The notes beneath the pieces are model-generated. The model did no database searches and was not told the origin of the DNA. It worked only from the letters and a program-made list of their open reading frames with translations. Source: Bradyrhizobium erythrophlei (GTDB lineage: Bacteria; Pseudomonadota; Alphaproteobacteria; Rhizobiales; Xanthobacteraceae). From it: a stretch of DNA of 64,000 nucleotides. How positions within the stretch are numbered: the stretch's first letter is position 1; each line of letters opens with the position of its first letter. Location of the stretch: NCBI RefSeq assembly GCF_900142985.1, contig NZ_LT670849.1, forward strand, positions 6,402,501 to 6,466,500. Reading direction: 5' to 3'. Of the stretch, positions 53,871 to 63,722 are shown piece by piece. The translations under genes were made by a program, and so were the position numbers.

Positions 53871-55130
53871 ATGGAAATTGCTACCCGCGTCGGGTTGATG
53901 AACTGGCTGGTCAGCCAGGGCCTCACCGGTTTGCCCGAAAACGATCTGATCCGCGGCTTCTGCGAGCGCTGCCGCGCCGCCGGCCTTGATCTATCGCGCT
54001 GCCTCGTCTTCATCGACACGTTGCATCCGATCTTCGAGGGCCGCGGCTTTCGCTGGAACGACATCGAGACCAACGAGACCGACCGCTTTGAATACGGGCC
54101 GACCGACGAGGGCGATGCGTCGCGAAACTGGCGGCGTTCGGTGTTTTATCACATGCTCGAGCAGGGGCACGACGAGATCAGGATCGATCTTGCCGAGCAC
54201 GCAAAGCTCGATTTCTCGCTGCTTCCGGACTTGGCCGAAAAAGGCCATCGCCATTTCATCGGCTTTGTCCATCGCTTCGGCGAAACCGGTGCGCTCGGGC
54301 AGATGGATTGTTTTTATTCCTACTGGCTGACCCGGCGCGAAGGCGGCTTTGACGACCGCGAGCTCGACGCGTTACGCGACCTCGTCCCGGTCTTGGGAAT
54401 GGTGGTCAAATCGGCCCAGCAGGTCGACATCGTGCGAACGCTGGGGCGGGTGTACCTCGGGCGCGACGCATCGGAACGGGTCCTCCACGGCAAGATTTCG
54501 CGCGGCGTCACCGAGCAGATCAATGCGGTATTATGGTTTTCCGACCTGCGCGGCTCGACCTCCATCACCGAAAGCATTCCGCCCGACGAAATCATCCCGT
54601 TTCTCAACGATTATGCGCAGGCCGCGATCGATGCGATCCACGATTCCGGCGGCGATGTGCTGAAGCTGATCGGCGACGGCGTGCTGGCGATGTTTACCAG
54701 CGAAAACCTCGGCCAGGCTAAGCGGGCGGCGCTGCGCGCCGAGCATCGCTTTCGCCTCAACATGATCGGGCTCAATGCGACGCGTGGCGCCGAGGGCAGG
54801 GCGGTCACCTCGGCCTATGTCGGCCTGCATGTCGGTGAGGTGTTTTACGGCAATATCGGCCACGACGACCGGCTGGATTTCACCGTGGTGGGACCAGCGG
54901 TGAATGAAGTTAGCCGTATCGCCTCGATGTGCCGTTCGGTCGACCGCGAACTTCTGGTCTCGGAGGCCTTTCGCGAGGGCCTGGATGCGGCCGGGCGGCG
55001 TTACCTGGTGTCGACCGGCCGCTTTGCCCTGCGCGGCATCGGGCGCGCGCAGGACCTCTATACGTTGGAGCCAGCCATCTCGACCGATGAAGTGTTGGCC
55101 GGCCAGTACGAGCGTTACTTAAAAAGTTAA
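53871..55130 (+). CDS. Class III adenylate cyclase with N-terminal sensor
   Basis: A 419-residue protein. The class III cyclase domain occupies about 215-400 with metal ligands Asp225 (FSDLRGST) and Asp269 (GDG), Lys265 before it as in adenylate cyclases, and Thr in LDFTVVGPAVN. The N-terminal 200 residues are a non-membrane sensor-like domain I do not recognise (FCERCRAAGLDLSRCLVFIDTLHPIFEGRGF, then EIRIDLAEHAKLDFSLLPDL). Product is expected to be cAMP. The stop overlaps the convergent MFS gene by 4 bp. Confidence 0.85.
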   Translation: MEIATRVGLMNWLVSQGLTGLPENDLIRGFCERCRAAGLDLSRCLVFIDTLHPIFEGRGFRWNDIETNETDRFEYGPTDEGDASRNWRRSVFYHMLEQGHDEIRIDLAEHAKLDFSLLPDLAEKGHRHFIGFVHRFGETGALGQMDCFYSYWLTRREGGFDDRELDALRDLVPVLGMVVKSAQQVDIVRTLGRVYLGRDASERVLHGKISRGVTEQINAVLWFSDLRGSTSITESIPPDEIIPFLNDYAQAAIDAIHDSGGDVLKLIGDGVLAMFTSENLGQAKRAALRAEHRFRLNMIGLNATRGAEGRAVTSAYVGLHVGEVFYGNIGHDDRLDFTVVGPAVNEVSRIASMCRSVDRELLVSEAFREGLDAAGRRYLVSTGRFALRGIGRAQDLYTLEPAISTDEVLAGQYERYLKS

Positions 55131-56365
55131 GCGCACTCTCCGACCATGTCGGGCTGCCGGTCCAGCGCGACCGCCGGCGACATCAGGATCACCAGCGCCT
55201 GCACTGCAAAGATCGCCGTTGCCAGGTAAAGACAGGCCTCCGCGCCGGAGAGCCAGCCGATGAGGGCGCCGAGCGCTGAACCCAGCGGACGAGCGCCATA
55301 GCTCAAGATGTTGATCGCCGATACGCGGCCGAGAAGCTTTGACGGCGTCACCGACTGTCGCAGCGTCGTGGTGGAGATCACCCAGAGGATCGGGCCGACG
55401 CCGAGCAGGAAGAAGCTCAGGCCCGCGAGAGAGGCCGAGGGCACGACCGTCGTCAGCGCCATGGTTGCGGCCGCGACGAAGCCGGTGACGGGCCCGAGCG
55501 CGATCACGGTGCCGAAGGCGAGGCGCCGCATGATCCGGGTGGCCGAGAGGGCGCCGACGGCCATGCCGACCCCGAACATCGCCATCGTCACGCCGACGCC
55601 GGCCGCCGAAAGGTTCAGGCGATGCACCGCATAGGGCACGAAGATCGCGAGCAACAGGAACCAGCCCGTGTTGAAGATGAACTGCGTGACGAAAACCGGC
55701 CGCAGCAATGGATGATGCAGCACGAACGCCGCGCCTTCCTTGATCTCGTGCAGCGGATGCCGCCGCGTGACCGCCGCCCGCTGTGGTTCGTAAAGACCGG
55801 ACAACAGCACCACCGCGACGACGGAGAGCGCCGCCGCGACCGCAAAGGCCGGAGCTGCGCCCAGCCAGCCGACGAGAACACCGCCGAGCGCGGGGCCGCT
55901 GGCGAAGGCGATGGTGCGGGCGAGTTCGATCCGGGCGTTGGCCGCGGGCAATTGCTGCGAAGACACCAGCGAGGGAACCAGTGCCGGCGCCGCCACGCTG
56001 TAGACGACCGTTCCGCACACCGCGACGAAGCCGGCGAGTGCGAGCAGCGGCAAGGTCAGCTGGTGCAGACCGATCAACAGCAGGATCGCGAGCAGGGCGA
56101 CCGCGCGCAGGGCCTCCGCGCCCGCCATCAACCGCCGCCGCGAGATGCGGTCGGCCAGAAGTCCCGCCGGAATCGCAAACAGGATGAACGGCAGCGTCAG
56201 CGCGGTCTGCAACAGGCCGGTCTCGCCTTCGCCGACGCCGAGCAGCAGCACCGCGACGATGGGTGCAGCCGCGAGCGCGATCTGCTCGGCCGATTGGGCG
56301 GCCAGGTTGGACCAGGCGAGCCGGTTGAAGGTCGAGGGCAGGGAAGCGGCTTCGGGGGCGGACAT
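55127..56365 (-). CDS. EntS-type MFS transporter
   Basis: A 412-residue MFS protein close to the EntS/DitE-like branch that exports siderophores or similar compounds. Seen: [48 protein letters not shown] at the N-terminus (motif A) and [24 protein letters not shown] 56365 follows AAGGAA; a further upstream frame has none. Divergent from mntH across a 146-bp gap with a metal-regulator-like box. Confidence 0.86.
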   Translation of the reverse strand: MSAPEAASLPSTFNRLAWSNLAAQSAEQIALAAAPIVAVLLLGVGEGETGLLQTALTLPFILFAIPAGLLADRISRRRLMAGAEALRAVALLAILLLIGLHQLTLPLLALAGFVAVCGTVVYSVAAPALVPSLVSSQQLPAANARIELARTIAFASGPALGGVLVGWLGAAPAFAVAAALSVVAVVLLSGLYEPQRAAVTRRHPLHEIKEGAAFVLHHPLLRPVFVTQFIFNTGWFLLLAIFVPYAVHRLNLSAAGVGVTMAMFGVGMAVGALSATRIMRRLAFGTVIALGPVTGFVAAATMALTTVVPSASLAGLSFFLLGVGPILWVISTTTLRQSVTPSKLLGRVSAINILSYGARPLGSALGALIGWLSGAEACLYLATAIFAVQALVILMSPAVALDRQPDMVGECA

Positions 56366-56464
56366 GGCATTTCCTTTTGGGGGCGATTTCATTTGTCCCC
56401 CCTGACGTGGGCCTGCGGGCTCCTCAAACCCACCCGATTTCGGATTCGAACGACGATGAACGCA

Positions 56465-56490
56465 GATGCAGTTGCAAATTAGTTGCAATA
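56465..56490. promoter_or_regulatory. Candidate Mur/Fur-type metal box
   Basis: GTTGCAAATTAGTTGCAA contains two TTGCAA hexamers 5 nt apart in the mntH-MFS intergenic region, close to the Mur/Fur site pattern of Rhizobiales. In Bradyrhizobium japonicum mntH is reported to be controlled by manganese through Fur. Confidence 0.5.
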
Positions 56491-56511
56491 AGGGTCTTGT
56501 TTGTGCATCTT

Positions 56512-57903
56512 ATGCGAATGGATGCCCAAACCCCTGATTTTCGTCCCGATGGCGGCGGGAAGGTCGCTTCTGCCGTGATCCCGGAAACAACGGGGTGGCA
56601 CCGCCCGCGCGGTGAGCCGTCGCTGGCGGACATGTTCGCTTCCGTGGGAACGGCGAAGGGCGGTTCGTTCTGGCGCAAGCTGATCGCGTTCATGGGGCCC
56701 GGCTATCTCGTTGCGGTCGGTTACATGGACCCCGGCAACTGGGCGACCTCGCTCGCGGGCGGCTCGAAATTCGGTTACGCCCTGCTGACGGTCGCGCTGC
56801 TGTCGAATGCGATGGCGATCGTGTTGCAATCCTTGTGCGCGCGCCTTGGGGTCGGCGCCGGCCGCGACCTGGCGCAGGCCTGCCGCGATTCATTTCCGCG
56901 CTGGATCTCGCTGCCGCTCTGGCTGTCGGCGGAAATCGCGATCACCGCGACCGATCTCGCCGAGGTCATCGGCACCGCGATCGGCCTCAATCTACTGTTT
57001 CACATTCCGCTTTCGCTCGGCGTCATCATCACAGCGGCGGACGTGTTCCTGATCCTGGCGCTGCAAGCCTTCGGCTTTCGCTGGATCGAAGCCTTCGTCG
57101 TGGCGATGCTGGGCGTGATCTCGGCCTGTTTTGCGATCCAGATCGCGCTCGCCGATCCCGACTGGGGCGCGGTGCTGCGCGGTTTGCTGCCCACCTCGGA
57201 CATTCTGGAAAACCGCGAGATGCTCTATCTCGGGCTCGGCATTCTCGGCGCGACCGTCATGCCGCATAATCTCTATCTGCATTCCGGGCTGGTGCAGACC
57301 CGCTTCATCGGCGCGAGCGGGCGGGACAAACGGGAGGCGATCAAGCTTGCGACGATCGACTCCACGATCGCGCTTTGTCTTGCATTCACCATCAACGCCT
57401 CGATCCTGATCCTGGCGGCGGCGACATATCACCGGGCAGGGCGAACCGACGTTGCCGAACTCGATCAGGCGCACGCGTTTCTCGCTCCGCTGCTTGGCTC
57501 GGCGCTCGCGCCGACGCTGTTTGCGATCGCTCTGTTATGCTGCGGCTTGAACTCGACCATCACCGCGACCCTCTCGGGCCAGATCGTGATGGAGGGCTTT
57601 CTGAACTGGCGCATCGCGGCCTGGCTGCGGCGTCTGTTGACGCGGATGATCGCGATCCTGCCGGCAGTCGTGGTGACGCTGTGGGCCGGCGAAAAGGCGA
57701 CGGGCCACCTTTTGATCCTGAGCCAGGTCGTGCTCAGTCTGCAATTGCCGCTCGCTGTGGTGCCGCTCGTGATGTTCACCGCGAGCCGCAGCAAGATGGG
57801 GCCATTCGTCGCGCCGCGCTGGCTGAGCGCGCTCGCGATCGTGACGGCTGCCCTGATTATCGCCCTCAATGCCAAGCTGGTGTGGGATTTTTTCGCCAGT
57901 TAA
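56512..57903 (+). CDS. mntH: Nramp-type manganese transporter
   Basis: A protein of about 463 residues of the Nramp family, importing Mn2+ (and Fe2+) with protons. Metal-site motifs are [13 protein letters not shown] (Nramp DPGN) and [16 protein letters not shown] (TM6 MPH). About 11 spans. The N-terminal 55 residues are hydrophilic. Start may be 56512 or 56518. A Mur/Fur-like box lies upstream at 56465-56490. Confidence 0.93.
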   Translation: MRMDAQTPDFRPDGGGKVASAVIPETTGWHRPRGEPSLADMFASVGTAKGGSFWRKLIAFMGPGYLVAVGYMDPGNWATSLAGGSKFGYALLTVALLSNAMAIVLQSLCARLGVGAGRDLAQACRDSFPRWISLPLWLSAEIAITATDLAEVIGTAIGLNLLFHIPLSLGVIITAADVFLILALQAFGFRWIEAFVVAMLGVISACFAIQIALADPDWGAVLRGLLPTSDILENREMLYLGLGILGATVMPHNLYLHSGLVQTRFIGASGRDKREAIKLATIDSTIALCLAFTINASILILAAATYHRAGRTDVAELDQAHAFLAPLLGSALAPTLFAIALLCCGLNSTITATLSGQIVMEGFLNWRIAAWLRRLLTRMIAILPAVVVTLWAGEKATGHLLILSQVVLSLQLPLAVVPLVMFTASRSKMGPFVAPRWLSALAIVTAALIIALNAKLVWDFFAS

Positions 57904-57913
57904 GCGTCCGCGT

Positions 57914-57984
57914 TAGCGCTCACTTCGATTTTCATTCCCTGAAAACAACTTGCGGTGCAAGAACTTCAAATAGGCGGCGTCAGT
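57914..57984. repeat. Decayed Z2-type hairpin
   Basis: CTTGCGGTGCAAGAACTTCAAATAGGCGGCG matches the right half of Z2 at 38318-38396; the left arm is badly degraded. It follows the mntH stop. Confidence 0.6.
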
Positions 57985-58025
57985 CCCTATGCTGCGAACC
58001 GTCATCGTGAGGTCGGAGGTTCGCC

Positions 58026-58502
58026 GTGAAGAAGATCCTGGTTCTGTTCGTCGCGTTGGTGTGGGCTGATCCGATGGTCGCCGCCGAGCCGTTGCCGTTG
58101 TCGCCTGCGGGGGTGAAGACGCTGGCGCCGGATGGCGCGATCAAGCCGACCGGCACCTGGAGCCTCGGCACCCGCGCCGGCGACTTTCTCTACATCGCGG
58201 GCATGCGCGGCATCGATCCGAAAACTGATTTGCAAGTTGTGGGCGACGAGCCGCGGATCCGCCAGGCCTTCGCCAACATGAAGCTGATTGCCGAATCCGA
58301 AGGCGCGACCTTGCGCGACGCGACGCGTCTCGTCGTCTACGTCACGGACATGTATCGCTTCCGTCCGATCGTGAACAAGATCCAGGAAGAATTCTGGGGC
58401 AAGGGCCCATATCCGCCACGCACCATCATCGAAGTGCACCGGCTGAACGGCGATGATATCTGCGAAGTGGAAGGTACGTTCTACGCGCCGGTGAAGAAAT
58501 AA
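58026..58502 (+). CDS. Exported RidA family protein
   Basis: A 158-residue Rid/YjgF-fold protein. The first about 20 residues form a signal peptide (KILVLFVALVWADPMVAA). The domain has VTDMYRFRPIVNKIQEEF and PYPPRTIIEVHRLNGDDICEVEGTF; the RTIIEVxRL core is family-typical. Most RidA proteins are cytosolic imine deaminases, so an exported one is unusual. Start is GTG 58026. Convergent with an AraC gene (22 bp gap). Confidence 0.85.
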   Translation: MKKILVLFVALVWADPMVAAEPLPLSPAGVKTLAPDGAIKPTGTWSLGTRAGDFLYIAGMRGIDPKTDLQVVGDEPRIRQAFANMKLIAESEGATLRDATRLVVYVTDMYRFRPIVNKIQEEFWGKGPYPPRTIIEVHRLNGDDICEVEGTFYAPVKK

Positions 58503-58524
58503 AATCGCCGGAAAAGCCATCGCG

Positions 58525-59496
58525 TCAGCCGGCTATCGACCCGCCAGCCTTGAGCGCGGCGCGATCCTCGCGCGGCGAAGCGCCGAAAGCTTCTCTGTAG
58601 CGGCGGCTGAAATGGCCGAAATCGGCAAACCCGCAAGCAAGCGCGATCTGGGCGATGCTGTCGCCCGCGTGCAGCGGGTCGGCCAGGTACCGTCGGCTTC
58701 TTTCCAGCCGCCGCTTCCAGATCCAGTCGCTGACCGTGCTTTGCTCGGCGTGGAACAGATCCTGAAGATAGCGCGAGGAAATGCCGACAAGGCCGGCAAT
58801 CTTCTCGGTATTGAGCGTGTGGTCGTGCAAGAGGCTGTCGATCAGCGCCTTCGCGCGGAAGATCAAGGCGGTCCGCGCCGCCGAGCCGCCGTCCATTTGG
58901 CTGCCGTTGTGGTCGGCCAGCGCCGCGGTCACCAGCGACAGGCAAGTTTCCGATAGCTGACTTGCGGTGGTAGGCGTGACGTCGGAGACGATGGAAGCGG
59001 TCTGCCGTACGAATGGCAGCACCAGCGAACCGACCGGGCTCGTCGCCTCGATGCGGCGCGCCGTCCACGCCTCCGTTCGGCCGATCCTTCGCACCATGGC
59101 TTCGCGCGGCATGTGCAGAACAATTTGTTCGAAATCGGCTGTGAATGTCAGCGTGTAGGGGCGGGTGCTGTCGTAACAGGCAAAGTCGCCGGGACCGAGC
59201 CGCGCCTCGCGTCCGTCCTGCTCGATCACCCCGGCGCCACGTACCTGCAAGCTGATGAGCATTACCTCCTCGCGCGCACGGCGAATGCGGGCGGACGTGC
59301 GTTCGACGATCTGCCCATCGGCGCGAACAATTGAGAAATGAAGGTCGTTGCAGCGAGCCGTCGCCAATTCGCCGAAGAAGGGCCGATCCGCGTACGCCTT
59401 GCAATCGAGATCGACAAACGTGTCGCAGACCGCGTCCTGCCAGAACAGAAAGCGCTTTCGCTCTGCGATGCCGTTCGTTGACACCACGGTTTTCAT
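58525..59496 (-). CDS. AraC family regulator of the nitrilase cluster
   Basis: A 323-residue regulator with an N-terminal AraC-binding-like domain ([39 protein letters not shown]) and C-terminal double helix-turn-helix ([66 protein letters not shown]). It is divergent from nitrilase (232 bp gap) and is the likely NitR-type activator of nitrilase and aldoxime dehydratase. The ATG at 59496 starts MKTVVSTNG; longer frames lack a ribosome site. Confidence 0.9.
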   Translation of the reverse strand: MKTVVSTNGIAERKRFLFWQDAVCDTFVDLDCKAYADRPFFGELATARCNDLHFSIVRADGQIVERTSARIRRAREEVMLISLQVRGAGVIEQDGREARLGPGDFACYDSTRPYTLTFTADFEQIVLHMPREAMVRRIGRTEAWTARRIEATSPVGSLVLPFVRQTASIVSDVTPTTASQLSETCLSLVTAALADHNGSQMDGGSAARTALIFRAKALIDSLLHDHTLNTEKIAGLVGISSRYLQDLFHAEQSTVSDWIWKRRLERSRRYLADPLHAGDSIAQIALACGFADFGHFSRRYREAFGASPREDRAALKAGGSIAG

Positions 59497-59727
59497 GACA
59501 CCGCACCCGTTTCGGGTCGTATCGACCAGCTTCAGACTAGCACGGTGTCGTTGGCTGGCAAACGGCGGCCGAGAGCAGCCTGCGCCGCCAGCCAACTTTT
59601 TCTGCGCGCGCAGCCAAGAGCGGAACGCATCGGCCAGATAGGCTCATTGCGAACGGTGTGCATTCCCTTGGTTGTGCGCGCCCTCAGAGTCTCGTTTTCA
59701 GAACCGAAAATTCTCAAGGAGGCGATG

Positions 59728-60789
59728 ATGAGTCAGATCCATCCAAGATTGAAGGTCGCCGCGGTGCAGGCCGCGCCAGCTTTTCTCGATCTCGATGCGT
59801 CGATCGAAAAGACCATCCGATATATCGATGAGGCGGGAGCCGCAGGTGCGAGACTGATCGCGTTTCCGGAAACCTGGCTTCCCGGCTATCCGTGGTGGAT
59901 CTGGCTCGGCGCTCCGGCCTGGGCGATCATGCGCGGTTTCGTCTCGAGGTATTTCGACAATTCGCTGCAATATGGCAGTCCGGAGGCAAAGCGTCTGCAA
60001 GACGCCGCCAGGCGCAACAAGATCTATGTCGCGCTCGGCCTGTCGGAGCGCGACGGCGGCAGCCTGTATATCGCGCAATGGATCATCGGGCCGGACGGCG
60101 AAACGGTTGCGCAACGCCGCAAGCTCAAGCCCACGCACGCCGAGCGGACGGTGTTCGGCGAGGGCGACGGTTCACATCTGGCCGTGCATGATCTCGATAT
60201 CGGGCGCTTGGGCGCGCTTTGCTGCTGGGAACATCTGCAGCCGTTGTCGAAATATGCGATGTACGCGCAGAACGAGCAGATTCACGTCGCCGCCTGGCCG
60301 AGCTTCTCGCTGTATGATCCGTTTGCGCACGCGCTTGGCGCCGAGGTCAATAACGCCGCGAGCAAGATCTATGCAGTCGAGGGATCGTGCTTCGTCGTCG
60401 CGCCGTGCGCGACGGTTTCGCAGGCGATGATCGATGAGCTTTGCGACACCCCTGAAAAACATCAATTCCTTCATGTCGGCGGCGGCTTCGCCGTCATCTA
60501 CGGTCCCGACGGCTCGCCGCTGGCGAAACCCCTGCCGCCAGATCAGGAGGGACTTCTCTATGCCGACATCGATCTCGGCATGATTTCGGTCGCCAAGGCC
60601 GCCGCCGATCCCGCCGGACATTATGCGCGTCCCGATGTGACGCGCCTGCTGTTCAACAATCGTCCGGCAAATCGCGTCGAGAAGTTGGCGCTGCCGGTCG
60701 ATCAGGAAGCCGAAGCAGAGGGTACGCCGAAGGCTCCTGACGCGCCTTCCAAAGTGACGGCGCTCAAGGCGCCCCAGGCTGCGGAGTAA
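59728..60789 (+). CDS. Nitrilase
   Basis: A 353-residue nitrilase that hydrolyses nitriles to carboxylic acids and ammonia. The triad is visible: Glu48 ([10 protein letters not shown]), Lys132 ([11 protein letters not shown]) and Cys166 ([10 protein letters not shown]). ATG 59728 was chosen over 59725 because AAGGAGG is 5 nt upstream. The tail of about 30 residues is acidic and Ala/Pro-rich. It starts 4 bp before the aldoxime dehydratase gene, so they form a two-gene operon. Confidence 0.94.
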   Translation: MSQIHPRLKVAAVQAAPAFLDLDASIEKTIRYIDEAGAAGARLIAFPETWLPGYPWWIWLGAPAWAIMRGFVSRYFDNSLQYGSPEAKRLQDAARRNKIYVALGLSERDGGSLYIAQWIIGPDGETVAQRRKLKPTHAERTVFGEGDGSHLAVHDLDIGRLGALCCWEHLQPLSKYAMYAQNEQIHVAAWPSFSLYDPFAHALGAEVNNAASKIYAVEGSCFVVAPCATVSQAMIDELCDTPEKHQFLHVGGGFAVIYGPDGSPLAKPLPPDQEGLLYADIDLGMISVAKAAADPAGHYARPDVTRLLFNNRPANRVEKLALPVDQEAEAEGTPKAPDAPSKVTALKAPQAAE

Positions 60790-60793
60790 GATC

Positions 60794-61831
60794 ATGGAAT
60801 CGGCCATTCCTCCCCATCTGCAGGTTTCCCGCAGTCGTCACCGCCGCGTGCCCGACGACTATAAGCCGCCGTACCCGTCCTTTGTCGCGCGGCATCGTCC
60901 GGCCGTCGGTAGCGTGGTCATGGCCTATTTCGGCATTCAGCATTCGCCTGACGCGCCCAAAGGCTTGCCGGCGGCACTCACGTCGCTTGAGGCCGTATTC
61001 GCATCGGCCAACGGACCGCGCCACTGGGACCGCGCCGCTTATGTCGATGAGGCCCGCTATAACAACACGGTCTCTGTCGCCTATTGGGACGACCGCGCCG
61101 TATTCGATGCCTGGTTTCCAGCCGCACGCGCGGCCTGGACTGGCACCGAAGCAGCCGGTCTCGGCAAGTTCATCGAGGTGCTCTGTCCATCGGTGAACGA
61201 TTACGAGACGCTGTTCTCCTCGCTTGGCCGTCCCGAAGGCGTCGCGGTCATCGCAGACGGCATGAGCGGCGAAGTGCTGGAGCACGCCTATTGGGGCGGC
61301 ATGCGCGATCGCATTCCGCTTTCCCAAACGAACGAGATGGCGCCAGTAGGCGTACCGTCTGTCGTGCGCGAAGGCCGGCGCTTGCGGGTGAAGCCGCATG
61401 ACAATATCTGCTTGATCCGCTCCGGCCAGGACTGGAGCGATACCGATTCCGCCGAACGCAAAATGTATCTGGAAGATGTCGAACCGGTGCTGCGCGAAGG
61501 CATGGAGTTCCTGCGCGACGAAGGTCTCGCGATCGGCTGCTTCGCCAACCGTTACATGACGGTCCTCGATGGCGATGGCCGGCCAACCGAGAAGAGCTAC
61601 GGCATGAGCTGGTGGAAGAGCCTGGCTGCGCTCGAACGGTGGGCCGAGTCGCATCCCACTCACGTGCGCATCTTCGGTGCGGCGATGAAATATCTTTCGA
61701 CGCTAGGGCCGGCCGCAAAGCTCCGGCTCTATCACGAGGTGACGGTGACGCGCGCAGCCGATCAGTTCTTTGAATATCTGGACTGCCACCCGGGAACCGG
61801 AATGCTGAAGGCGGTAACGGTCGAGGCCTGA
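60794..61831 (+). CDS. oxd: Aldoxime dehydratase (heme-type)
   Basis: A 345-residue heme protein that dehydrates aldoximes to nitriles. Residues corresponding to the known active site of OxdRE are visible: Arg171 (WGGMRDR), Ser210 (LIRSGQDW), proximal heme His290 (ESHPTHVRIFG), and distal His314 (LRLYHEVTV). Length matches the family. It follows the nitrilase gene after 4 bp; together they convert R-CH=NOH to R-CN to R-COOH. The substrate might be phenyl- or indole-acetaldoxime, but that is a guess from family precedent. Confidence 0.93.
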   Translation: MESAIPPHLQVSRSRHRRVPDDYKPPYPSFVARHRPAVGSVVMAYFGIQHSPDAPKGLPAALTSLEAVFASANGPRHWDRAAYVDEARYNNTVSVAYWDDRAVFDAWFPAARAAWTGTEAAGLGKFIEVLCPSVNDYETLFSSLGRPEGVAVIADGMSGEVLEHAYWGGMRDRIPLSQTNEMAPVGVPSVVREGRRLRVKPHDNICLIRSGQDWSDTDSAERKMYLEDVEPVLREGMEFLRDEGLAIGCFANRYMTVLDGDGRPTEKSYGMSWWKSLAALERWAESHPTHVRIFGAAMKYLSTLGPAAKLRLYHEVTVTRAADQFFEYLDCHPGTGMLKAVTVEA

Positions 61832-61893
61832 TGGTGGGGCAGGTCTGCAGGCGCCGGACCCGGTTCGGTCGCTTGCCTGCCCGGTGCGATGGC

Positions 61894-62670
61894 TCAGTCC
61901 TGCGGCTCGGCCAGCATTTCGCCGGAGGCGTCGATCCGGATCCACCCCGAAGGCGCAAGGCGCTGCTGCGGCAGGAAGCGGCCCTTATAGTCCATCTTCT
62001 TCGAGCCCTCGATCCAGTAGCCGAGGTAGACGTAAGGCAGCCCCTGCCGTCGCGCTCGATTGATGTGGTCGAGGATCATGAAGGTGCCGAGCGAACGGTT
62101 TTCCTCGGAAGGCTCAAAGAATGAATAGACCATCGACAGCCCGTCGGAGAGCACGTCGGTCAGCGCCACGGCGACCAGGTCGTTGCCGCGGCCGGTGACG
62201 GCGGTGTCGACGCTGCGGCGGCGGTATTCGATGATGCGGGTCTCGACGTGGCTGTCTTCCACCATCATGGCGTAATCCAGCACCGTCATGTCGGCCATGC
62301 CGCCATGACGATGACGCTGGTCGAGATAGGCGCGGAAGATCGAATATTGCTCCGATGTCGGCACGGCGCTGCGCTGTTCGCCGACGATGTCGGCGTTGCG
62401 GGCCAGGATCTTGCGGAAGTTGCGCGAGGGGCGGAATTCATTGGCGACCACGCGGACGGAAACGCAGGCGCGGCACTGGTCGCAGGCCGGCCGATAGGCG
62501 ATCGACTGGCTGCGGCGGAAGCCGCCATGGGTCAAAAGGTCGTTGAGGTCGCCGGCCTTGTCGCCCACCAGGTGCGTGAAGACCTTCCGCTCGTGCCGTC
62601 CCGGTAGATAAGGGCAGGGAGAGGGCGCGGTTAGATAGAATTGCGGGGTATCACGCGAATGCTGGGTCAC
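61894..62670 (-). CDS. bpt: Aspartate/glutamate leucyltransferase (Bpt)
   Basis: A 258-residue aminoacyl-tRNA-protein transferase that adds Leu to N-terminal Asp or Glu, marking proteins for ClpS/ClpAP in the N-degron pathway. Cys cluster: [18 protein letters not shown] at the start and [16 protein letters not shown] at about 58-73. C-terminal ends in [20 protein letters not shown]. Length is normal. It is divergent from an RDD protein and convergent with the aldoxime dehydratase gene. Confidence 0.94.
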   Translation of the reverse strand: MTQHSRDTPQFYLTAPSPCPYLPGRHERKVFTHLVGDKAGDLNDLLTHGGFRRSQSIAYRPACDQCRACVSVRVVANEFRPSRNFRKILARNADIVGEQRSAVPTSEQYSIFRAYLDQRHRHGGMADMTVLDYAMMVEDSHVETRIIEYRRRSVDTAVTGRGNDLVAVALTDVLSDGLSMVYSFFEPSEENRSLGTFMILDHINRARRQGLPYVYLGYWIEGSKKMDYKGRFLPQQRLAPSGWIRIDASGEMLAEPQD

Positions 62671-62801
62671 GGGATGCTGTCGAACTCCGAAAGGCGAAGC
62701 GTACGGACACTAGCGCAGCATCGCGCCACCGAGCCTAACGGTCAATTGGTTTGCAAACCGTTCTCCAGCCCGACCGTTACCCCAGATTTCCAGCCGGCGG
62801 G

Positions 62802-63395
62802 TCAAAAAGTCCGGGCCGGCTGACCCACGGCGGCGCGCACCGACGTGTTGATGACCACAGTTCCCAGCACGAAATCGTGCAACAGCCGTTTCCGGCCGTT
62901 GAAAAGCCCGACCAGGACGACCAGTGGCGACAGAAACGAGATGGAAACCCAGAACAGCACGGCGTGCATGGCACCCAGCACGAAATAGCCCGGTGCGCCG
63001 TACCAAGTCCGCAACTCCAGATCCATCACCCGCATGCCCAGCGTCGCCGAGTGCGGACCGCCGAGCGAGGCGCCGTAATAGACGATGGCCCACAGCACCG
63101 AGGCCGGCCATGCCAGCCAGAACAGCATCCAGCCGAGCCCGAGGGTCAACAGTCCGAAGACGGCGATAAAGACGTAGCCGAATACGACCGGCACCGAGAG
63201 CACGACGAGGTCGATCAGGAACGCGAACACCCGCCGCGTCAGCACGCCGCGAAACAGTTCCGGCTCGAATTCCGGGTCAAAGGCATGCTGCGGTACGCCG
63301 CCGTCGTTGCGCCAGGCGCCGCCACCACTTGATGCCCCGCCAGGACCATAGGCGCCGCCGGCATTACCGGTATTTCCAGAACCGCGATACGACAT
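62802..63395 (-). CDS. RDD family membrane protein
   Basis: A 197-residue protein with a Gly/Ala-rich N-terminal tail (about 1-45) and an RDD domain with three spans: RRVFAFLIDLVVLSVPVVFGYVFIAVFG, WLAWPASVLWAIVYYGASLGG, and YFVLGAMHAVLFWVSISFLSPLVVLVG. The RR...A..ID core is the signature. Function of RDD proteins is poorly known; some act in transport. It lies between bpt and a composite repeat. Confidence 0.88.
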   Translation of the reverse strand: MSYRGSGNTGNAGGAYGPGGASSGGGAWRNDGGVPQHAFDPEFEPELFRGVLTRRVFAFLIDLVVLSVPVVFGYVFIAVFGLLTLGLGWMLFWLAWPASVLWAIVYYGASLGGPHSATLGMRVMDLELRTWYGAPGYFVLGAMHAVLFWVSISFLSPLVVLVGLFNGRKRLLHDFVLGTVVINTSVRAAVGQPARTF

Positions 63396-63722
63396 GATCC
63401 ATCCCTCCCTGGCGGTCCGATTCTAACATTTGCATCCCGATAGGGCAGGCACGTTTGCAAATGTTAGAATCGAAGGACCTCCAGCAAATGTAAATCTCTG
63501 GTGGAGTTTAGGATTTGACATTCGCAACTGGAATCCGGGGTCAGCGATTGGCGGATGTCAAATCCACTCCACCAGTGATGGTCAGGACATGGGATTGGGC
63601 AAGGCGGTTGCAAGGCCGGCGGCCCGCGGGCAAACGGAAATATTCCGCCATTTTCGGTGTCTAAATCCCTTGGCAAGGAGACTTCGTAATTCCACGCTGG
63701 TTGCAGGTGACAAGGGGAGCAG
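63396..63722. other. RDD-DUF6151 intergenic region
   Basis: It holds a composite Y-X hairpin element (63409-63575) and the leader of the final gene, with AAGGGGAG just before its ATG. No other gene is supported. Confidence 0.45.
63409..63575. repeat. Composite hairpin element, copy 3 (reverse order)
   Basis: Y hairpin (CTGGCGGTCCGATTCTAACA... and ...GGACCTCCAG, 63409-63484), a 13-nt AT-rich spacer, then X hairpin (CTGGTGGAGTTTAGGATTTG... and ...CCACTCCACCAG, 63498-63575). Reading the minus strand gives the same X-spacer-Y order as at 32916, and a similar spacer sequence (AGATTTACATTTG against AGACTTATTTG). Confidence 0.9.
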
